Assembly: GCF_001557325.1 (NCBI RefSeq)
Contig: NZ_LSJS01000081.1
Coordinates: 1-43,360, forward strand
DNA from: Erythrobacter donghaensis
Lineage (GTDB): Bacteria > Pseudomonadota > Alphaproteobacteria > Sphingomonadales > Sphingomonadaceae
Reading direction: 5' to 3'
DNA: 43,360 bases
A program made the translations under genes and the position numbers. Under the pieces are notes generated by a model. That model worked only from the letters and a program-made list of their open reading frames with translations. It was not told where the DNA came from and did no database searches. Of the stretch, positions 25,184 to 34,722 are shown piece after piece (position 1 is the stretch's first letter; every line of letters starts with the position of its first letter).

Positions 25184-27052
25184 CTATCCCGTCTTCTTGA
25201 AGCGCCAGGAGAATTGTCCCCCGCTGCGCAATGCCAGTCCCTCGATCACCAGCTGCTCGGTCGCGTGCGGGCGGCCGTCGCCGTCGACCCACAGGCTGTC
25301 CTCGGCGTGCAAGGTGATGTCCTCGGCGCCGCCCCTATCGCCGCCGAGGCGGAATTGCCAGAGCCGACCATCGGGCAGCAGCAGGCTCGCCCCGCGCTTG
25401 TCGGGGGCAAGCTGCACCTCGACCCCGCGCCCGAGGTGGAACCGGATCGCAAAGCCGATCTTGCCGCGCTTGCCGCCCCGGCTGGTGGGGACAAGGATGT
25501 CCTCGCCCGCCAGTTCGGTGCCGTCGCCCGAGAGGGTGAGGATGCGCTGGTGGGTGAGGCCGAAGCGCCCCGCATAGCCATCGTGCGCGGCCTCGATCCG
25601 GGTGGCCTCGCGAAAACCGGGGCGGGCAATCTGGCGGCGGTCGAGTTCGACCGCCTCGACCCCCTTGCCGAGCTTGCCGTGGAGCAGCACCGCGGTCGAA
25701 TTGGCGTTGTCGAGCACCAGTGTCGAAAAGGCGGCAGTCGCGCGCAGGCCCTGGCCGATGCGCGCGGGCACCTGTCCGCCCGCCAGCGCCGCGCCGCCGC
25801 AATTGACGATGATCCGCTGCGGCCCGTCGCTGAGCTCGAAGGCGAGGGTCGAGGCGCATCCCGTCCGGGCGTGCTTGCTGCGCGGGGGCGGTGCGGTGTC
25901 GAATTGCAGCAGCGTCTCGCCTGCCCTGATGCGCTGGTAGCCCCAGCCCTGAGCCTGCGCGAGCGGCCGCGTGCGCACGCCGCTCGCCTCGATCACGGCG
26001 TTGACGCGGTCGGCGGGAATCGCTCCCTGCCCCTGCCAGCATCCCAACGCTCCGTCGCCGTGGCGCAGAGCGAGCAGCGGCGGCACCAGCAGTTCGCGCA
26101 TCACCGCCAGCGCGGGGGGCGGGGTGACCGCAGCCGCCGCGTAGCAGGCGATGAGATCGGTCAGCAGTCGGATCGCCTCGAGCTGCGCAGCGGGGCAGCG
26201 CGACAGCACGCCGCCATCCTCGCCCACCATGTCGCCCAAGGCGGTGACCAGCCCAGCCTCGCCGAACAGCCGCCGCGGCTTGCCGTGGGGGAGCAGCAGC
26301 CCTGCCGCCACGACGCCCGCCCAGGCGGCGACCTGCCCGAAGCCCGCAGGCTCTTTCGGCGCATGCTTGTCGAGCCAGCCTGCCGTCTCGGCGATGGCGG
26401 CAAGCAGCCGCGCCTTCAGGCCCTTGTCATTGCCGCCGAGCATCAGCGGCGCGTGGACCAGCCATGCGACGAGGCGCAGGCCCGCCAGCTCCGCCTCCCA
26501 CGCCGGTCCCTTGCCCGGAGTGGTGTGGGCATGGAGCCATAGCCCGGCGATCCGCTCGGCCACCGCGGCGCCATCGGTGCGCGGCGCGCTGGCGGCGAGA
26601 TCGGCGAGCCAGCCGAAGGAATGCACCACCCGCTCGACCCCGGGGGCATGATGCGCGCTGACCGAGAAATCGAAGCTCGCAATCGGCAGGCGCGCGCCGT
26701 GGATCAGGAAATGCCCGGTGCGCAGTGCGGTGCCTGCGGTGCGGTCACCGCGGTTCGGGCTCTCGACAGTGGCCGTGACGCGGGTCGCCTGGGGGCGGCG
26801 GAAGGGGGCGGCGATGGCATGGCCGGGGATGCCGATGCGATAGGCGAGCCGGATCAGCGCCTCGCCCGGGCCCGAGCGCACGGCGATGACGTCACTCAGC
26901 GCCAGCGCCCGGGACGGCTCCTCGACCGGCGGCGGCGTGGCCTCGGCGCCCGGCTCGGGCGCGCTTCCGAGCATCAGCACCGGCGCATCCGCAACCCGCT
27001 CGACCAGCGCCTCGGCGCGGGTCGCGGCAGGGGAGCGCAGCAGGCTCGCCAC
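25184..27052 (-). CDS. Heparinase II/III family protein
   Basis: A 622-residue protein. The N-terminal two thirds are an alpha/alpha-toroid-like helical domain with [14 protein letters not shown] and RAVAEL-type repeats; the C-terminal 250 residues form the beta-rich heparinase II/III-like domain, with [37 protein letters not shown] and [19 protein letters not shown] strands. The family cleaves uronate-containing polysaccharides, but many alphaproteobacterial members sit in housekeeping operons with no known substrate. No signal peptide is visible. The start GTG directly follows the rpe stop (TAAGTG) with no spacing. Confidence 0.82.
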   Translation of the reverse strand: MASLLRSPAATRAEALVERVADAPVLMLGSAPEPGAEATPPPVEEPSRALALSDVIAVRSGPGEALIRLAYRIGIPGHAIAAPFRRPQATRVTATVESPNRGDRTAGTALRTGHFLIHGARLPIASFDFSVSAHHAPGVERVVHSFGWLADLAASAPRTDGAAVAERIAGLWLHAHTTPGKGPAWEAELAGLRLVAWLVHAPLMLGGNDKGLKARLLAAIAETAGWLDKHAPKEPAGFGQVAAWAGVVAAGLLLPHGKPRRLFGEAGLVTALGDMVGEDGGVLSRCPAAQLEAIRLLTDLIACYAAAAVTPPPALAVMRELLVPPLLALRHGDGALGCWQGQGAIPADRVNAVIEASGVRTRPLAQAQGWGYQRIRAGETLLQFDTAPPPRSKHARTGCASTLAFELSDGPQRIIVNCGGAALAGGQVPARIGQGLRATAAFSTLVLDNANSTAVLLHGKLGKGVEAVELDRRQIARPGFREATRIEAAHDGYAGRFGLTHQRILTLSGDGTELAGEDILVPTSRGGKRGKIGFAIRFHLGRGVEVQLAPDKRGASLLLPDGRLWQFRLGGDRGGAEDITLHAEDSLWVDGDGRPHATEQLVIEGLALRSGGQFSWRFKKTG

Positions 27053-27715
27053 TTACCTCGCGCCCTTCAGCGCGGCGATGTTGGCGGCGTAGTGATCGGC
27101 CCCGCCCCTGAAGGTCGCCGAGCCCGCCACCAGCACGTCGGCCCCCGCCTCGACGCACATCCGCGCGGTTTCGGCATTGACGCCGCCGTCGACCTCGAGC
27201 CGGATCATCCGGCCCGAGCGCGTGATCATCGAGCGGATGCGCGCGATCTTGTCCAATTGCGAGGGGATGAAGCTCTGCCCGCCGAAGCCGGGGTTGACGC
27301 TCATCACAAGGATGAGGTCGGCAAGGTCCATGAGGTTGTCGAGCACCTCGACCGGCGTGCCGGGGTTGATGACCACGCCGGCCTGCTTGCCCAGCGCCTT
27401 GATCGCCTGAAGCGTGCGGTGAATGTGCGGCCCGGCCTCGGGATGGACAGTGATGATGTCCGCGCCTGCCTCGGCAAAGGCCTGAAGGTAGGGATCGACC
27501 GGCGCGATCATCAGGTGGACATCGAAGGGCTTGGCGGTGTGCGGGCGCAGCGCTTTCACGACGTCGGGGCCGATGGTGATGTTGGGCACGAAATGCCCGT
27601 CCATGACGTCGATATGGATCCAGTCGGCGCCGGCCGCATCGACGGCGCGGACTTCCTCGCCGAGGCGCGCGAAATCGGCGGAGAGGATCGAAGGGGAGAT
27701 CAGGGGCGTGGTCAT
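27053..27715 (-). CDS. rpe: Ribulose-phosphate 3-epimerase
   Basis: A 220-residue TIM-barrel enzyme of the pentose phosphate pathway interconverting ribulose 5-phosphate and xylulose 5-phosphate. The [10 protein letters not shown] start, [36 protein letters not shown] and EVDGGVN motifs hold the metal and catalytic residues. The ATG at 27715 gives the normal length; an upstream in-frame ATG adds a non-conserved basic stretch. First gene of the operon rpe-heparinase-purH. The 245 bp to the divergent DUF2141 gene hold no gene I can support. Confidence 0.97.
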   Translation of the reverse strand: MTTPLISPSILSADFARLGEEVRAVDAAGADWIHIDVMDGHFVPNITIGPDVVKALRPHTAKPFDVHLMIAPVDPYLQAFAEAGADIITVHPEAGPHIHRTLQAIKALGKQAGVVINPGTPVEVLDNLMDLADLILVMSVNPGFGGQSFIPSQLDKIARIRSMITRSGRMIRLEVDGGVNAETARMCVEAGADVLVAGSATFRGGADHYAANIAALKGAR

Positions 27716-27960
27716 GGCGCGGGCGCGTGAGCCTTTCTGGGACGCTTGAGCGGACATAGGGGCCCTGCGATTCGCGCGACAAGGCGATTTGTCTGCTTTT
27801 CCACCGCGCGGGGCAGGCGAATGTGTCGGAATCGGTCAATTAAGCCGCAATTCAGGCAGATCGCGGCATAGCGCGCAGGCTATCCCGATGGCGCGCGGCC
27901 TGCCCCTCTCCCCCTTGGCTTGCGCGCCTGTTCTGCCGCCCCTACCTTGCGAGCCTGCCC

Positions 27961-28488
27961 ATGACCGTCCTTTCGCCCTCTTCCCCTCGCCTTGCCCGCC
28001 GCGCTGCGGCTGCGCTCGGGCTGGCGGCCGTCATCGCCGTGCCGGCCGCAGCGCAGGGCTATGCCTACGGGCGCGCGATGAACAACGACCTGTCGCAATG
28101 CGCCGCGGGCAAGGGACCGGCGGTTCACATCACCGTGACCGGGCTTAAGTCGGCGTCGGGCAACCTGTTCGTGCGCGCCTATCCCGCCACCAAGGCCGAT
28201 TGGCTGGTGAGCAAGCGCTATGTCATGCGCGTCGATGCGCGGCCCCAGGCGGGCAGCATGACGGTCTGCGTCCCGCTCCCCGCCGAAGGTGCCTTCGCGA
28301 TCGCTGTGCAGCATGACGCCAACGGCAACCGCAAGACCGATATCTCGACCGACGGGGCGGGGATGTCGAACAATCCGGGGATCAAAAAGATCCTCGGCAT
28401 CGTCCCGCAGGCGCCCTCGGTCGACAAGGCCCGCTTCACCGCGGGCCCGGGGGTCACGCGCATGACGATCCGGATGCAGTATCTTTGA
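27961..28488 (+). CDS. DUF2141 family secreted protein
   Basis: A 175-residue protein with a signal peptide (hydrophobic about residues 15-30, cleavage near PAAAQG). The mature domain has the DUF2141 pattern: GLKSASGNLFVRAY, then the AIAVQHDANGNRKTD acidic loop that looks like a metal site, and a final basic strand. Function of the family is unknown; a beta-sandwich fold is expected. Single gene convergent with the nucleotidyltransferase-like gene, with a hairpin between them. Confidence 0.8.
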   Translation: MTVLSPSSPRLARRAAAALGLAAVIAVPAAAQGYAYGRAMNNDLSQCAAGKGPAVHITVTGLKSASGNLFVRAYPATKADWLVSKRYVMRVDARPQAGSMTVCVPLPAEGAFAIAVQHDANGNRKTDISTDGAGMSNNPGIKKILGIVPQAPSVDKARFTAGPGVTRMTIRMQYL

Positions 28489-28520
28489 GGGAACCGGCCC
28501 GGCCGCGCGGCCCTGCTCCG

Positions 28521-28540
28521 ACAGGCCGCATCTGGCCTGT
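28521..28540. terminator. Bidirectional hairpin between convergent genes
   Basis: ACAGGCC (28521-28527), loop GCATCT, GGCCTGT (28534-28540) lies between the DUF2141 stop and the stop of the minus-strand gene at 28553. It could end both transcripts; no T-tract. Confidence 0.5.
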
Positions 28541-28552
28541 GCGAGAGACGCC

Positions 28553-29458
28553 CTAGCGCTGCCGGCGGCGATGCTGGCTCAGATCCCACAACACCTGCGG
28601 CGCGGCCAGTAGCGGGAAGCGCTCGCGGAACGGCGTCAGCTTGACCGGCATGCCGGTGTGCCGCTCGATCTTCCACGCGGCATAGCGCGCCGCGCCCTCG
28701 AAGGTGGTGCTCGCCTTGACGAGGCGCAGCAGGTTCAGGGGCTTGCCCAGGCGGCGGCGGCGCTTCCACCAGCCGAGAATGCGCGCGCGCTCGGCCGGCA
28801 TCAGGCGCGGGGTGAGGATGGTGCCACGGAGGCCCGGCGCGATCCCGGCAGCCTCGAGCGCGAGCGGCAACAGCCCCTCGAAGTGCTCGGCGTTGACCGC
28901 GAGGATGTCGTTCTCGCGCCCGCGCTTCTCGACCCGGAACTCGGCGCTGTAGGTGGCGCGGAACAGCGCGCGCCAATAGTCCTCGGCGGTGCCGCTTACC
29001 GGGCCCAGGGCTGCGGCCAGCCGCGCCGCGGTGGTGGCGGCTGCAGCGACGGCGGCAATGACCTCGGCACGGGCGTTTTCGTCGGCAGCCCAGATCAGGC
29101 AGCTCGGCTGGACGAAGCGCGCCCAGATGGTGGTGTCGGCCAGCTCGCCGCCGGCCGCCTTGGCGAAGGTCGAAAGGCGCATGCTTGCGACCTTGGCGCG
29201 CAGCGTCGTGCCCGCAATCGCGCGCTCGTGATAGGAAACCCGCGGCCAGATCGCGCTCTCGCGCTCGCCGGGCAGCAGCAGGTAGAAATCGAGCACGCCG
29301 TCGAGCGAGCCGGTGCGCAGGTTCGACCCGTAGAACAGCACCGCGACCGCCCCAGCCGAGCTGGCGAGGGCGCGCGCGAAATCGGCGACGGCGGGGTCGA
29401 CCGGGGTGGCAAGGCGCGCTGCGATCCGTTCGGCAAGCGCCTCGGCGCTGCCGCTCAT
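28553..29458 (-). CDS. Nucleotidyltransferase-like protein coupled to a lipid kinase (possible cytidylyltransferase)
   Basis: A 301-residue cytosolic protein. LFYGSNLRTGSLDGVLDFYLL (residues 41 on) recalls the nucleotidyltransferase signature of a Gly-Ser turn followed about 11 residues later by Asp-x-acid. Here D57 is present but the partner position is Tyr, with D53 nearby, so catalysis by the canonical pair is not certain. The rest is helical, with a C-terminal Trp/Arg/Lys-rich part (GWWKRRRRLGK) that could touch membrane phosphates. The start overlaps the stop of the lipid kinase gene (ATGA). A Tam41-like CDP-diacylglycerol synthase is one hypothesis, drawn from the turn motif and the partner; remote similarity was not computed. 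Confidence 0.55.
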   Translation of the reverse strand: MSGSAEALAERIAARLATPVDPAVADFARALASSAGAVAVLFYGSNLRTGSLDGVLDFYLLLPGERESAIWPRVSYHERAIAGTTLRAKVASMRLSTFAKAAGGELADTTIWARFVQPSCLIWAADENARAEVIAAVAAAATTAARLAAALGPVSGTAEDYWRALFRATYSAEFRVEKRGRENDILAVNAEHFEGLLPLALEAAGIAPGLRGTILTPRLMPAERARILGWWKRRRRLGKPLNLLRLVKASTTFEGAARYAAWKIERHTGMPVKLTPFRERFPLLAAPQVLWDLSQHRRRQR

Positions 29459-30489
29459 GGTGCGACGAAGGCGAGCTCCGGCCCCTGCTCGATGCGATAG
29501 TCGCCTGCGGGGAAGGCCTCGCCATCGAGGATGAACTGGTCGCCGATCGACAGGCTGAACTGGGTCGCGGCGAGCTGGTGGATGCCGCGTTCGCGCAGAC
29601 CGCTCCTGAGCTTGCCGGTGATGATCAGCGGCACCAGCGCGGTGGTGCGGCGCGGGATCTGGTCGACGGCGACCAGCTTCAGACCGCTGCGGAGCGCGCC
29701 GAAGGGCCGGATCCCGGCAGGAAGCCGCTCGAGCGTCGAGGCGAACAGCAGCTGGCGCATCGCCGGATCGCCGTGGCCGCTATGCTCCATCGGGGCGTCC
29801 GCCGCGCCGAGCCCGATCGCCATCTTCGCGCCGCGGCGCCAGGCATTGCCGCGCCCGGCGAACAGCGATTGCAGCAGCGCCCAGATGCCGGTCACCGCCA
29901 CCACCATGCTGTCGAAAGCGCCCAGCTTGTGCGCGCTCTGCCCGGCCTGCGTCGCCTTGGTGAAGGCGCCCGCACCGAGGATGAAGCCCGCCACGCGCTT
30001 GCCCGGCTCGCGCGCCGGCGACACAAGCATCGGCCGGCGATGGACACGGCTGCCGTGATCGAGCGCGTCGATCGCGTCCTGCAGGCCCCAGTCCTCGGGC
30101 ACGCCGAGATCGACGGTGAGCGCATTGGTCTTGCCCTTGGGCAACACCGCGATGGTCGGCCAGTCGTCGCCGAACACCGCCTGGCCGCAGGTCAGCACGT
30201 CGCGCACCGTGCCGTCGCCGCCATTGATGACGAGGAGGTCAATGCCCTTGGCGGCGAATTCGGCCAGCGCCTGCGGCAGCTGCCCGCGCTCGCGCGGCTG
30301 GGCGATGTGGACATGCGGGCAGATGCCGCAATCGAAATCGGCGCCGAGATTGCGGTGGCTGCGCGGATTGTAGATCACGCCGACGGTAGGAGCCTGCCCT
30401 GCATCGCGCACGCGCCGCACCCGGGCGCGCGCCTTGGCTGCGGGGTCGACCCGCGGGATCTGGGCAAATTCGTAGATCGGCGTTGCCAT
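29455..30489 (-). CDS. Diacylglycerol kinase-family lipid kinase
   Basis: A 344-residue cytosolic or membrane-associated kinase of the DAGK catalytic family. VIYNPRSHRN opens the nucleotide fold, the ATP loop VINGGDGTVRD lies at about residues 88-98, and LPKGKTNAL stands at the usual LPxGTxN, with Lys replacing Gly-Thr spacing. The C-terminal beta-sandwich ends with FILDGEAFPAG. A 35-residue N-terminal extension precedes it. Substrates in the family are diacylglycerol, sphingoid bases or ceramide; sphingomonads make sphingolipids, so a ceramide or sphingoid kinase must be considered. A Cys pair (CGIC near residue 54) is unusual. Upstream gene of a coupled pair with the nucleotidyltransferase-like protein. 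Confidence 0.83.
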   Translation of the reverse strand: MATPIYEFAQIPRVDPAAKARARVRRVRDAGQAPTVGVIYNPRSHRNLGADFDCGICPHVHIAQPRERGQLPQALAEFAAKGIDLLVINGGDGTVRDVLTCGQAVFGDDWPTIAVLPKGKTNALTVDLGVPEDWGLQDAIDALDHGSRVHRRPMLVSPAREPGKRVAGFILGAGAFTKATQAGQSAHKLGAFDSMVVAVTGIWALLQSLFAGRGNAWRRGAKMAIGLGAADAPMEHSGHGDPAMRQLLFASTLERLPAGIRPFGALRSGLKLVAVDQIPRRTTALVPLIITGKLRSGLRERGIHQLAATQFSLSIGDQFILDGEAFPAGDYRIEQGPELAFVAP

Positions 30490-30672
30490 ATTTGTCCTAT
30501 ACCCGTCGGAAAACTAACTTTCTACTGCAATCCTGACCCTGAACTGTAACAGAACGGGATACGCCAGATTGGCGCTTTCCCGCAGAAAACAAGGGGGATG
30601 CGACGAAATCTAGTCCGCGCGGGACGAGCGTCTTTCATCGATTTGCCATCAATGTACCGAAATTGCCGCAAT

Positions 30673-30689
30673 CCGCCCCGTCCGGGCGG
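30673..30689 (-). terminator. Hairpin after the Lrp-family gene
   Basis: CCGCCC, loop CGTCC, GGGCGG lies 17 bases past the stop of the regulator gene. The remaining 200 bp up to the lipid kinase start are less G+C-rich, with no gene seen; they probably hold the lipid kinase promoter. Confidence 0.45.
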
Positions 30690-30705
30690 TCTGCCGGGTC
30701 GGGAC

Positions 30706-31146
30706 TCAGTCGCCGCCTTCGAGGGTGCGGATCGCAAACTGGCTCACCAGCCGCTGCACCCCGGGGAGCGCCGAGAGGATCTCGCGGTGGATGCGCTCGT
30801 AGCTGTCGTCGCCCGGCACCAGCACCTTGACGAGATAATCGGACTGGCCGCTCATCAGGTGCGCCTCGGCAACCTGGCGGGTGCGGGCAAGCGCCTCCTC
30901 GAAGGCAAGCATGGTCGCTTGGCGCTGGTCGGTCAGGGTGACCTGCACGAACACGGTCGAGGGGTTGCCCCGCGCCGCGCGGGATAGCCGCGCGCGGTAG
31001 CCGAGGATCGCGCCGCTCTCCTCCAGCGCCTTGACCCGCCGGTGCGCGGCCGAGGGCGAGAGGCCGACGCGCTCGCCGAGCGCCTCGCCGGTGAGGCGCG
31101 AGTCCGCAGCCAGCAGATCAAGAATTGTCCGGTCGATGCGGTCCAT
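30706..31146 (-). CDS. Lrp/AsnC family transcriptional regulator
   Basis: A 146-residue regulator with an N-terminal helix-turn-helix (MDRIDRTILDLLAADSRL, then GEALGERVGLSPSAAHRRVKAL) and a C-terminal RAM ligand-binding domain (about residues 65-140: VFVQVTLTDQ, EAHLMSGQSDYLVKVLVP). Proteins of this type bind amino acids. It is divergent from alanine dehydrogenase with a 136-bp shared region, the standard arrangement of an AldR-type activator of ald responding to alanine; that role is inferred from position. Confidence 0.93.
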   Translation of the reverse strand: MDRIDRTILDLLAADSRLTGEALGERVGLSPSAAHRRVKALEESGAILGYRARLSRAARGNPSTVFVQVTLTDQRQATMLAFEEALARTRQVAEAHLMSGQSDYLVKVLVPGDDSYERIHREILSALPGVQRLVSQFAIRTLEGGD

Positions 31147-31282
31147 GCGGGATTTTCATGCGTCATCCGAACGCGCTGCGCAAGATTCTCCCGGCGCATC
31201 GCCCCGTCATGCCGATCATTGCGAAGAACCCGCTCGCCCCTCCTGCTACAAGGCGCGCGAGAGAGCAGAGCAGGAGATCCCC

Positions 31283-32377
31283 ATGCGCGTCGGCGTTCCC
31301 ACCGAGATCAAGAATAACGAATACCGCGTCGGCCTCACCCCCGCGGCGGTTGCCGAGTTGGTGCGGGCGGGGCACGAGGTGGTGGTGCAGGCGGGCGCCG
31401 GGAGCGGTGTGGATTTCGCCGACGCCGCCTATGTCGCCGCTGGCGCGCGCATCCTGCCCGATGCCCCCGCAGTGTTCGCGGCCGCGCAGATGATCGTCAA
31501 GGTCAAGGAGCCGCAGGCGGCCGAGATCGCCATGCTGCGCCCCGATCACCTGCTGTTCACCTACCTCCACCTCGCCGCCGACAAGCCGCAGACCGAGGGC
31601 CTGATGGCGAGCGGGGCGACGTGCATCGCCTACGAGACCGTCACCGCCCCCGACGGCTCGCTGCCGCTGCTGAAGCCGATGTCGGAAGTCGCCGGGCGCA
31701 TGTCGGTGCAGTGCGGGGCGCATTACCTCGAAAAGCACCAGGGCGGGCGCGGGGTGCTGCTCGGCGGTGTGCCCGGCGTCGAGCCGGGCCGGGTGGTGAT
31801 CATCGGCGGCGGGGTCGCAGGGGTCAATGCCGCGCAGATGGCGGTCGGCCTGCGCGCCGACGTGACGATCTTCGACATCTCCAACCGCCGCCTGGCCGAG
31901 CTCGACGCGCAGTTCGGCAACCGCATCCGGACCGCCTTCTCCTCCTCCGCCGCGATTGCCGAGGCGGTCGCCGGAGCCGATCTCGTGATCGGGGCGGTGC
32001 TGGTGCCCGGGGCCGCTGCGCCCAAGCTGGTGACGCGCACGATGATCGCGAGCATGCGCCCGGGCGCGGTGGTGGTCGACATCGCGATCGACCAGGGCGG
32101 TTGCTTCGAGACCAGCCGGCCCACCACCCACGAGGACCCGGTGTTCACCATCGACGGCGTGATCCACTACTGCGTCGCCAACATGCCCGGCGCGGTGGCG
32201 CGCACCTCGACCATCGCGCTCGGCAATGCGACGCTGCCTTTCGTGCTGAAGCTGGCGAACAAGGGCGCGGACGCGGCGATGGCGGGCGACCCGCATCTGG
32301 CGGCGGGGCTCAACGTGTCGGGCGGCAAGCTCCACATCGCGGCGGTGGCGCAGGCGCTCGGGCTCCCGCTCGGCTGA
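31283..32377 (+). CDS. ald: Alanine dehydrogenase
   Basis: A 364-residue NAD-dependent enzyme that interconverts L-alanine and pyruvate plus ammonia. [20 protein letters not shown] is the canonical start, KVKEPQ contains the substrate Lys and HLAADK the catalytic His region. The NAD fold is [20 protein letters not shown], with [18 protein letters not shown] later. A CAGGAG site precedes the ATG at 31283; the frame upstream is non-coding. Divergent from an Lrp-type regulator, probably alanine responsive. Confidence 0.96.
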   Translation: MRVGVPTEIKNNEYRVGLTPAAVAELVRAGHEVVVQAGAGSGVDFADAAYVAAGARILPDAPAVFAAAQMIVKVKEPQAAEIAMLRPDHLLFTYLHLAADKPQTEGLMASGATCIAYETVTAPDGSLPLLKPMSEVAGRMSVQCGAHYLEKHQGGRGVLLGGVPGVEPGRVVIIGGGVAGVNAAQMAVGLRADVTIFDISNRRLAELDAQFGNRIRTAFSSSAAIAEAVAGADLVIGAVLVPGAAAPKLVTRTMIASMRPGAVVVDIAIDQGGCFETSRPTTHEDPVFTIDGVIHYCVANMPGAVARTSTIALGNATLPFVLKLANKGADAAMAGDPHLAAGLNVSGGKLHIAAVAQALGLPLG

Positions 32378-32473
32378 ACCATCGACGGCGCTCGACGAAA
32401 TGGGCTTCATCGGCTCGCCCTTGGCCGCTACGCCAGAGGTTCACGCAGCGGTGCTGCGCAAGGGGACCTATCG

Positions 32474-34318
32474 ATGACGCACAAGCTCGCTTACAGCCTC
32501 GCCATGGCGCTTGCCGCCGCGACGCTGCCTGTCGCCACCTCGGCCCAAACCGCCCCCGCTCCGGTTGGCGCGCAGAGCGAGGACGCGCGGCTCACCGCTT
32601 TCCTCGACGCCGAGTTCGCGACCTGGGTGAAGACCCAGCCGCAGCTGGCGACGCGGCTCGGGATCAAGCAGGGCGGCGACCGCTGGAACGACAATTCCGA
32701 CGAGGCCGCCCGCGCCGAGGTCGAATGGCGCAAGGCAAGTGCCGCGCGGATGCAGGCGCAGTTCGACCGCGCGAAGCTTTCGCCCGCGGCGCAGGTCCAT
32801 TACGACATCTGGGCGCTCGAGGCCGAGCGGGCCGAGGTCGCGCTCGCCAACCGGCTTTACCGACCGCCGTTCTATTCGCGGCTCTATTCGGCGCACAGCC
32901 AGCTCCCCGATTTCCTGATCAACACCCACTCGGTCGCCGATGTGGTCGATCTGGAGAACTACATCGCGCGGTTGAAGGGCATGCCCGCAGTGCTGGCGGG
33001 TGCACTCGAGCGGACGCAGGCGAGCCAGCAGGCCGGGATCAACCCGCCGCGCTTCCAGCTGGAGACGATCATCGAAGGCAGCCGCAGGCTGACCTCGGGC
33101 GCGCCCTTTGCGGAGGGCCCCGATGCCGCGCTGTGGGCCGACGTGAAGGCCAAGACCGCGGGGCTGGTCAGCGCGGGCACGCTCCCGCAGGCAGAGGCCG
33201 ATGCGCTGCTTGCCGAGGCCAGAGCCGCAATCCTCGCGCTCCAGCCCGCCTACGCCGCGATCATCGCCTGGGCCGAAGCAAGCCTGCCGACCGCACCCAG
33301 CGGCAAGGTCGGCGCGCTGACCCTTCCGGGCGGGCTCGAATATTACGAGCGCGAGCTGAAGCTCGTCACCACCACCGACATAACCGCTGCCGAGATCCAC
33401 GCGACGGGCCTTGCCGAAGTCGCCCGCATCGAGGCCGAGCAGGATGCGCTCGCCCGCCAGGCCGGGTTCGCCGACCGCCACGCCTTCTATGCCGAACGCA
33501 AGCGCCTCTACCCGCCCCGCCAGTATGACGACGCGGCGCGCAAGGAATATCTCGACACCGCCAACGCCTTCGTCGCGCGCACCCGCAAGCTGCTGCCCGA
33601 CTGGTTCGGCGAGCTGCCCGCCTACGGGATCGAGGTGGTGCGCGAGCCCGCCTTCTCCGAAGTCGCGGGCGGTGCAGCCCATGCCTCGGCGCCGAGCCCG
33701 GACGGCAAGCGCCCGGCCAGGACCTATGTCCATCTCGTCGGCACCGTGCCCGACCCGGCGGCGATGTACACGCTGATGTGCCACGAGGCGGTTCCGGGCC
33801 ACAACATGCAGGGCGACATCCAGGTGCGCCAGCAGGGCGGGCCCAGGTTCCGCAGCGTGACCGGCTATGTCTCTTTCGGTGAGGGCTGGGCGCTCTATGC
33901 CGAGGCGGTGTGCAAGGAGATGGGCGCCTATCCCGACATCGCGGCAGACTTCATGCGCCTCGATGCCGAGCTGTTCCGCGCCGCGCGGCTGGTGGTCGAC
34001 ACCGGCATCCACGCGCTCGGCTGGACCGAGGACGAGGCGGTCACCTACATGAACACCACCGGCCGCCAGCCGATCGAGCGCGCGCGTTCCGAGGTGCGGC
34101 GCTACATCACGCTCCCCGGGCAGGCGACCGGCTACAAGATCGGGATGCTCAAGATCATGGAACTGCGCGCGCGGGCGGAGAGGACATTGGGCGCGAAGTT
34201 CGACGTCAAGGGCTTCCACGACCTGCTGATCGCCAGCGGATCGCAGCCGCTCTCGATCCTCGAGCGGCGGGTGGACGAGTGGATCGCCCAAGTCGCCTCA
34301 GGCCGCGCCGTCAGCTGA
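32474..34318 (+). CDS. DUF885 family secreted metallopeptidase-like protein
   Basis: A 614-residue protein with a signal peptide ([19 protein letters not shown]). The DUF885 domain occupies almost all of it. The zinc motif HEAVPGH is at residues 437-443, followed by the [14 protein letters not shown] helix that supplies a further Glu, and later [12 protein letters not shown] and [10 protein letters not shown]. The family is related to carboxypeptidase-like gluzincins and is usually exported in sphingomonads. The substrate is unknown, though peptides are likely. Its end shares the palindrome TCAGCTGA with the copC stop. Confidence 0.87.
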   Translation: MTHKLAYSLAMALAAATLPVATSAQTAPAPVGAQSEDARLTAFLDAEFATWVKTQPQLATRLGIKQGGDRWNDNSDEAARAEVEWRKASAARMQAQFDRAKLSPAAQVHYDIWALEAERAEVALANRLYRPPFYSRLYSAHSQLPDFLINTHSVADVVDLENYIARLKGMPAVLAGALERTQASQQAGINPPRFQLETIIEGSRRLTSGAPFAEGPDAALWADVKAKTAGLVSAGTLPQAEADALLAEARAAILALQPAYAAIIAWAEASLPTAPSGKVGALTLPGGLEYYERELKLVTTTDITAAEIHATGLAEVARIEAEQDALARQAGFADRHAFYAERKRLYPPRQYDDAARKEYLDTANAFVARTRKLLPDWFGELPAYGIEVVREPAFSEVAGGAAHASAPSPDGKRPARTYVHLVGTVPDPAAMYTLMCHEAVPGHNMQGDIQVRQQGGPRFRSVTGYVSFGEGWALYAEAVCKEMGAYPDIAADFMRLDAELFRAARLVVDTGIHALGWTEDEAVTYMNTTGRQPIERARSEVRRYITLPGQATGYKIGMLKIMELRARAERTLGAKFDVKGFHDLLIASGSQPLSILERRVDEWIAQVASGRAVS

Positions 34319-34700
34319 CGTCGAAGCTGACCTTGCCCGTCATCACGCGGCCGTCGGCCCCGGCGGCCTGCCAGCGCACGTCATAGGTGCCGGCGGGCAG
34401 GGGCTTCTTCAGGGTCAGCGTCATGGTCTTGCCGTCGGCCGACCAGCTGGGGGTGAAGTTGCGGATCAGCATCTCGGGGTGATCCTTCATCCCCGGCATC
34501 GCGGTCATGACGATGTTCGCGCTGGCCTTGGCGGGATTGACCTTCTCGGAGAAGGTGAGGGTGACCACCTTCGTGCCCTTGGCCTTGGTGCCTTGCTTGG
34601 GGGTCGAGGCGGCGAGCTTGACCTGCGCGATCAGTGGCGCGGCAGGGGCGAGCGTTGTGAGGGCGAGGCCGGCGGCGGCGAGAAGTGCAGGGAAGCGCAT
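34311..34700 (-). CDS. copC: CopC family periplasmic copper-binding protein
   Basis: A 129-residue protein with a signal peptide and a CopC beta-barrel: KLAASTPKQGTKAKGTKVVTLTFSEKV, then MTAMPGMKDHPEM and the C-terminal LPAGTYDVRWQAAGADG strand. The N-terminal His of typical CopC Cu(II) sites is not visible at the mature start (AQVKL); instead a Met/His-rich loop could bind Cu(I). It carries copper to or from CopA/CopD. Last gene of the minus-strand cueR-copA-copB-copC operon, 22 bp after copB. The start at 34700 follows the family. Confidence 0.88.
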   Translation of the reverse strand: MRFPALLAAAGLALTTLAPAAPLIAQVKLAASTPKQGTKAKGTKVVTLTFSEKVNPAKASANIVMTAMPGMKDHPEMLIRNFTPSWSADGKTMTLTLKKPLPAGTYDVRWQAAGADGRVMTGKVSFDVS

Positions 34701-34722
34701 GGGGGTAACGTCCTTCGTGTTG

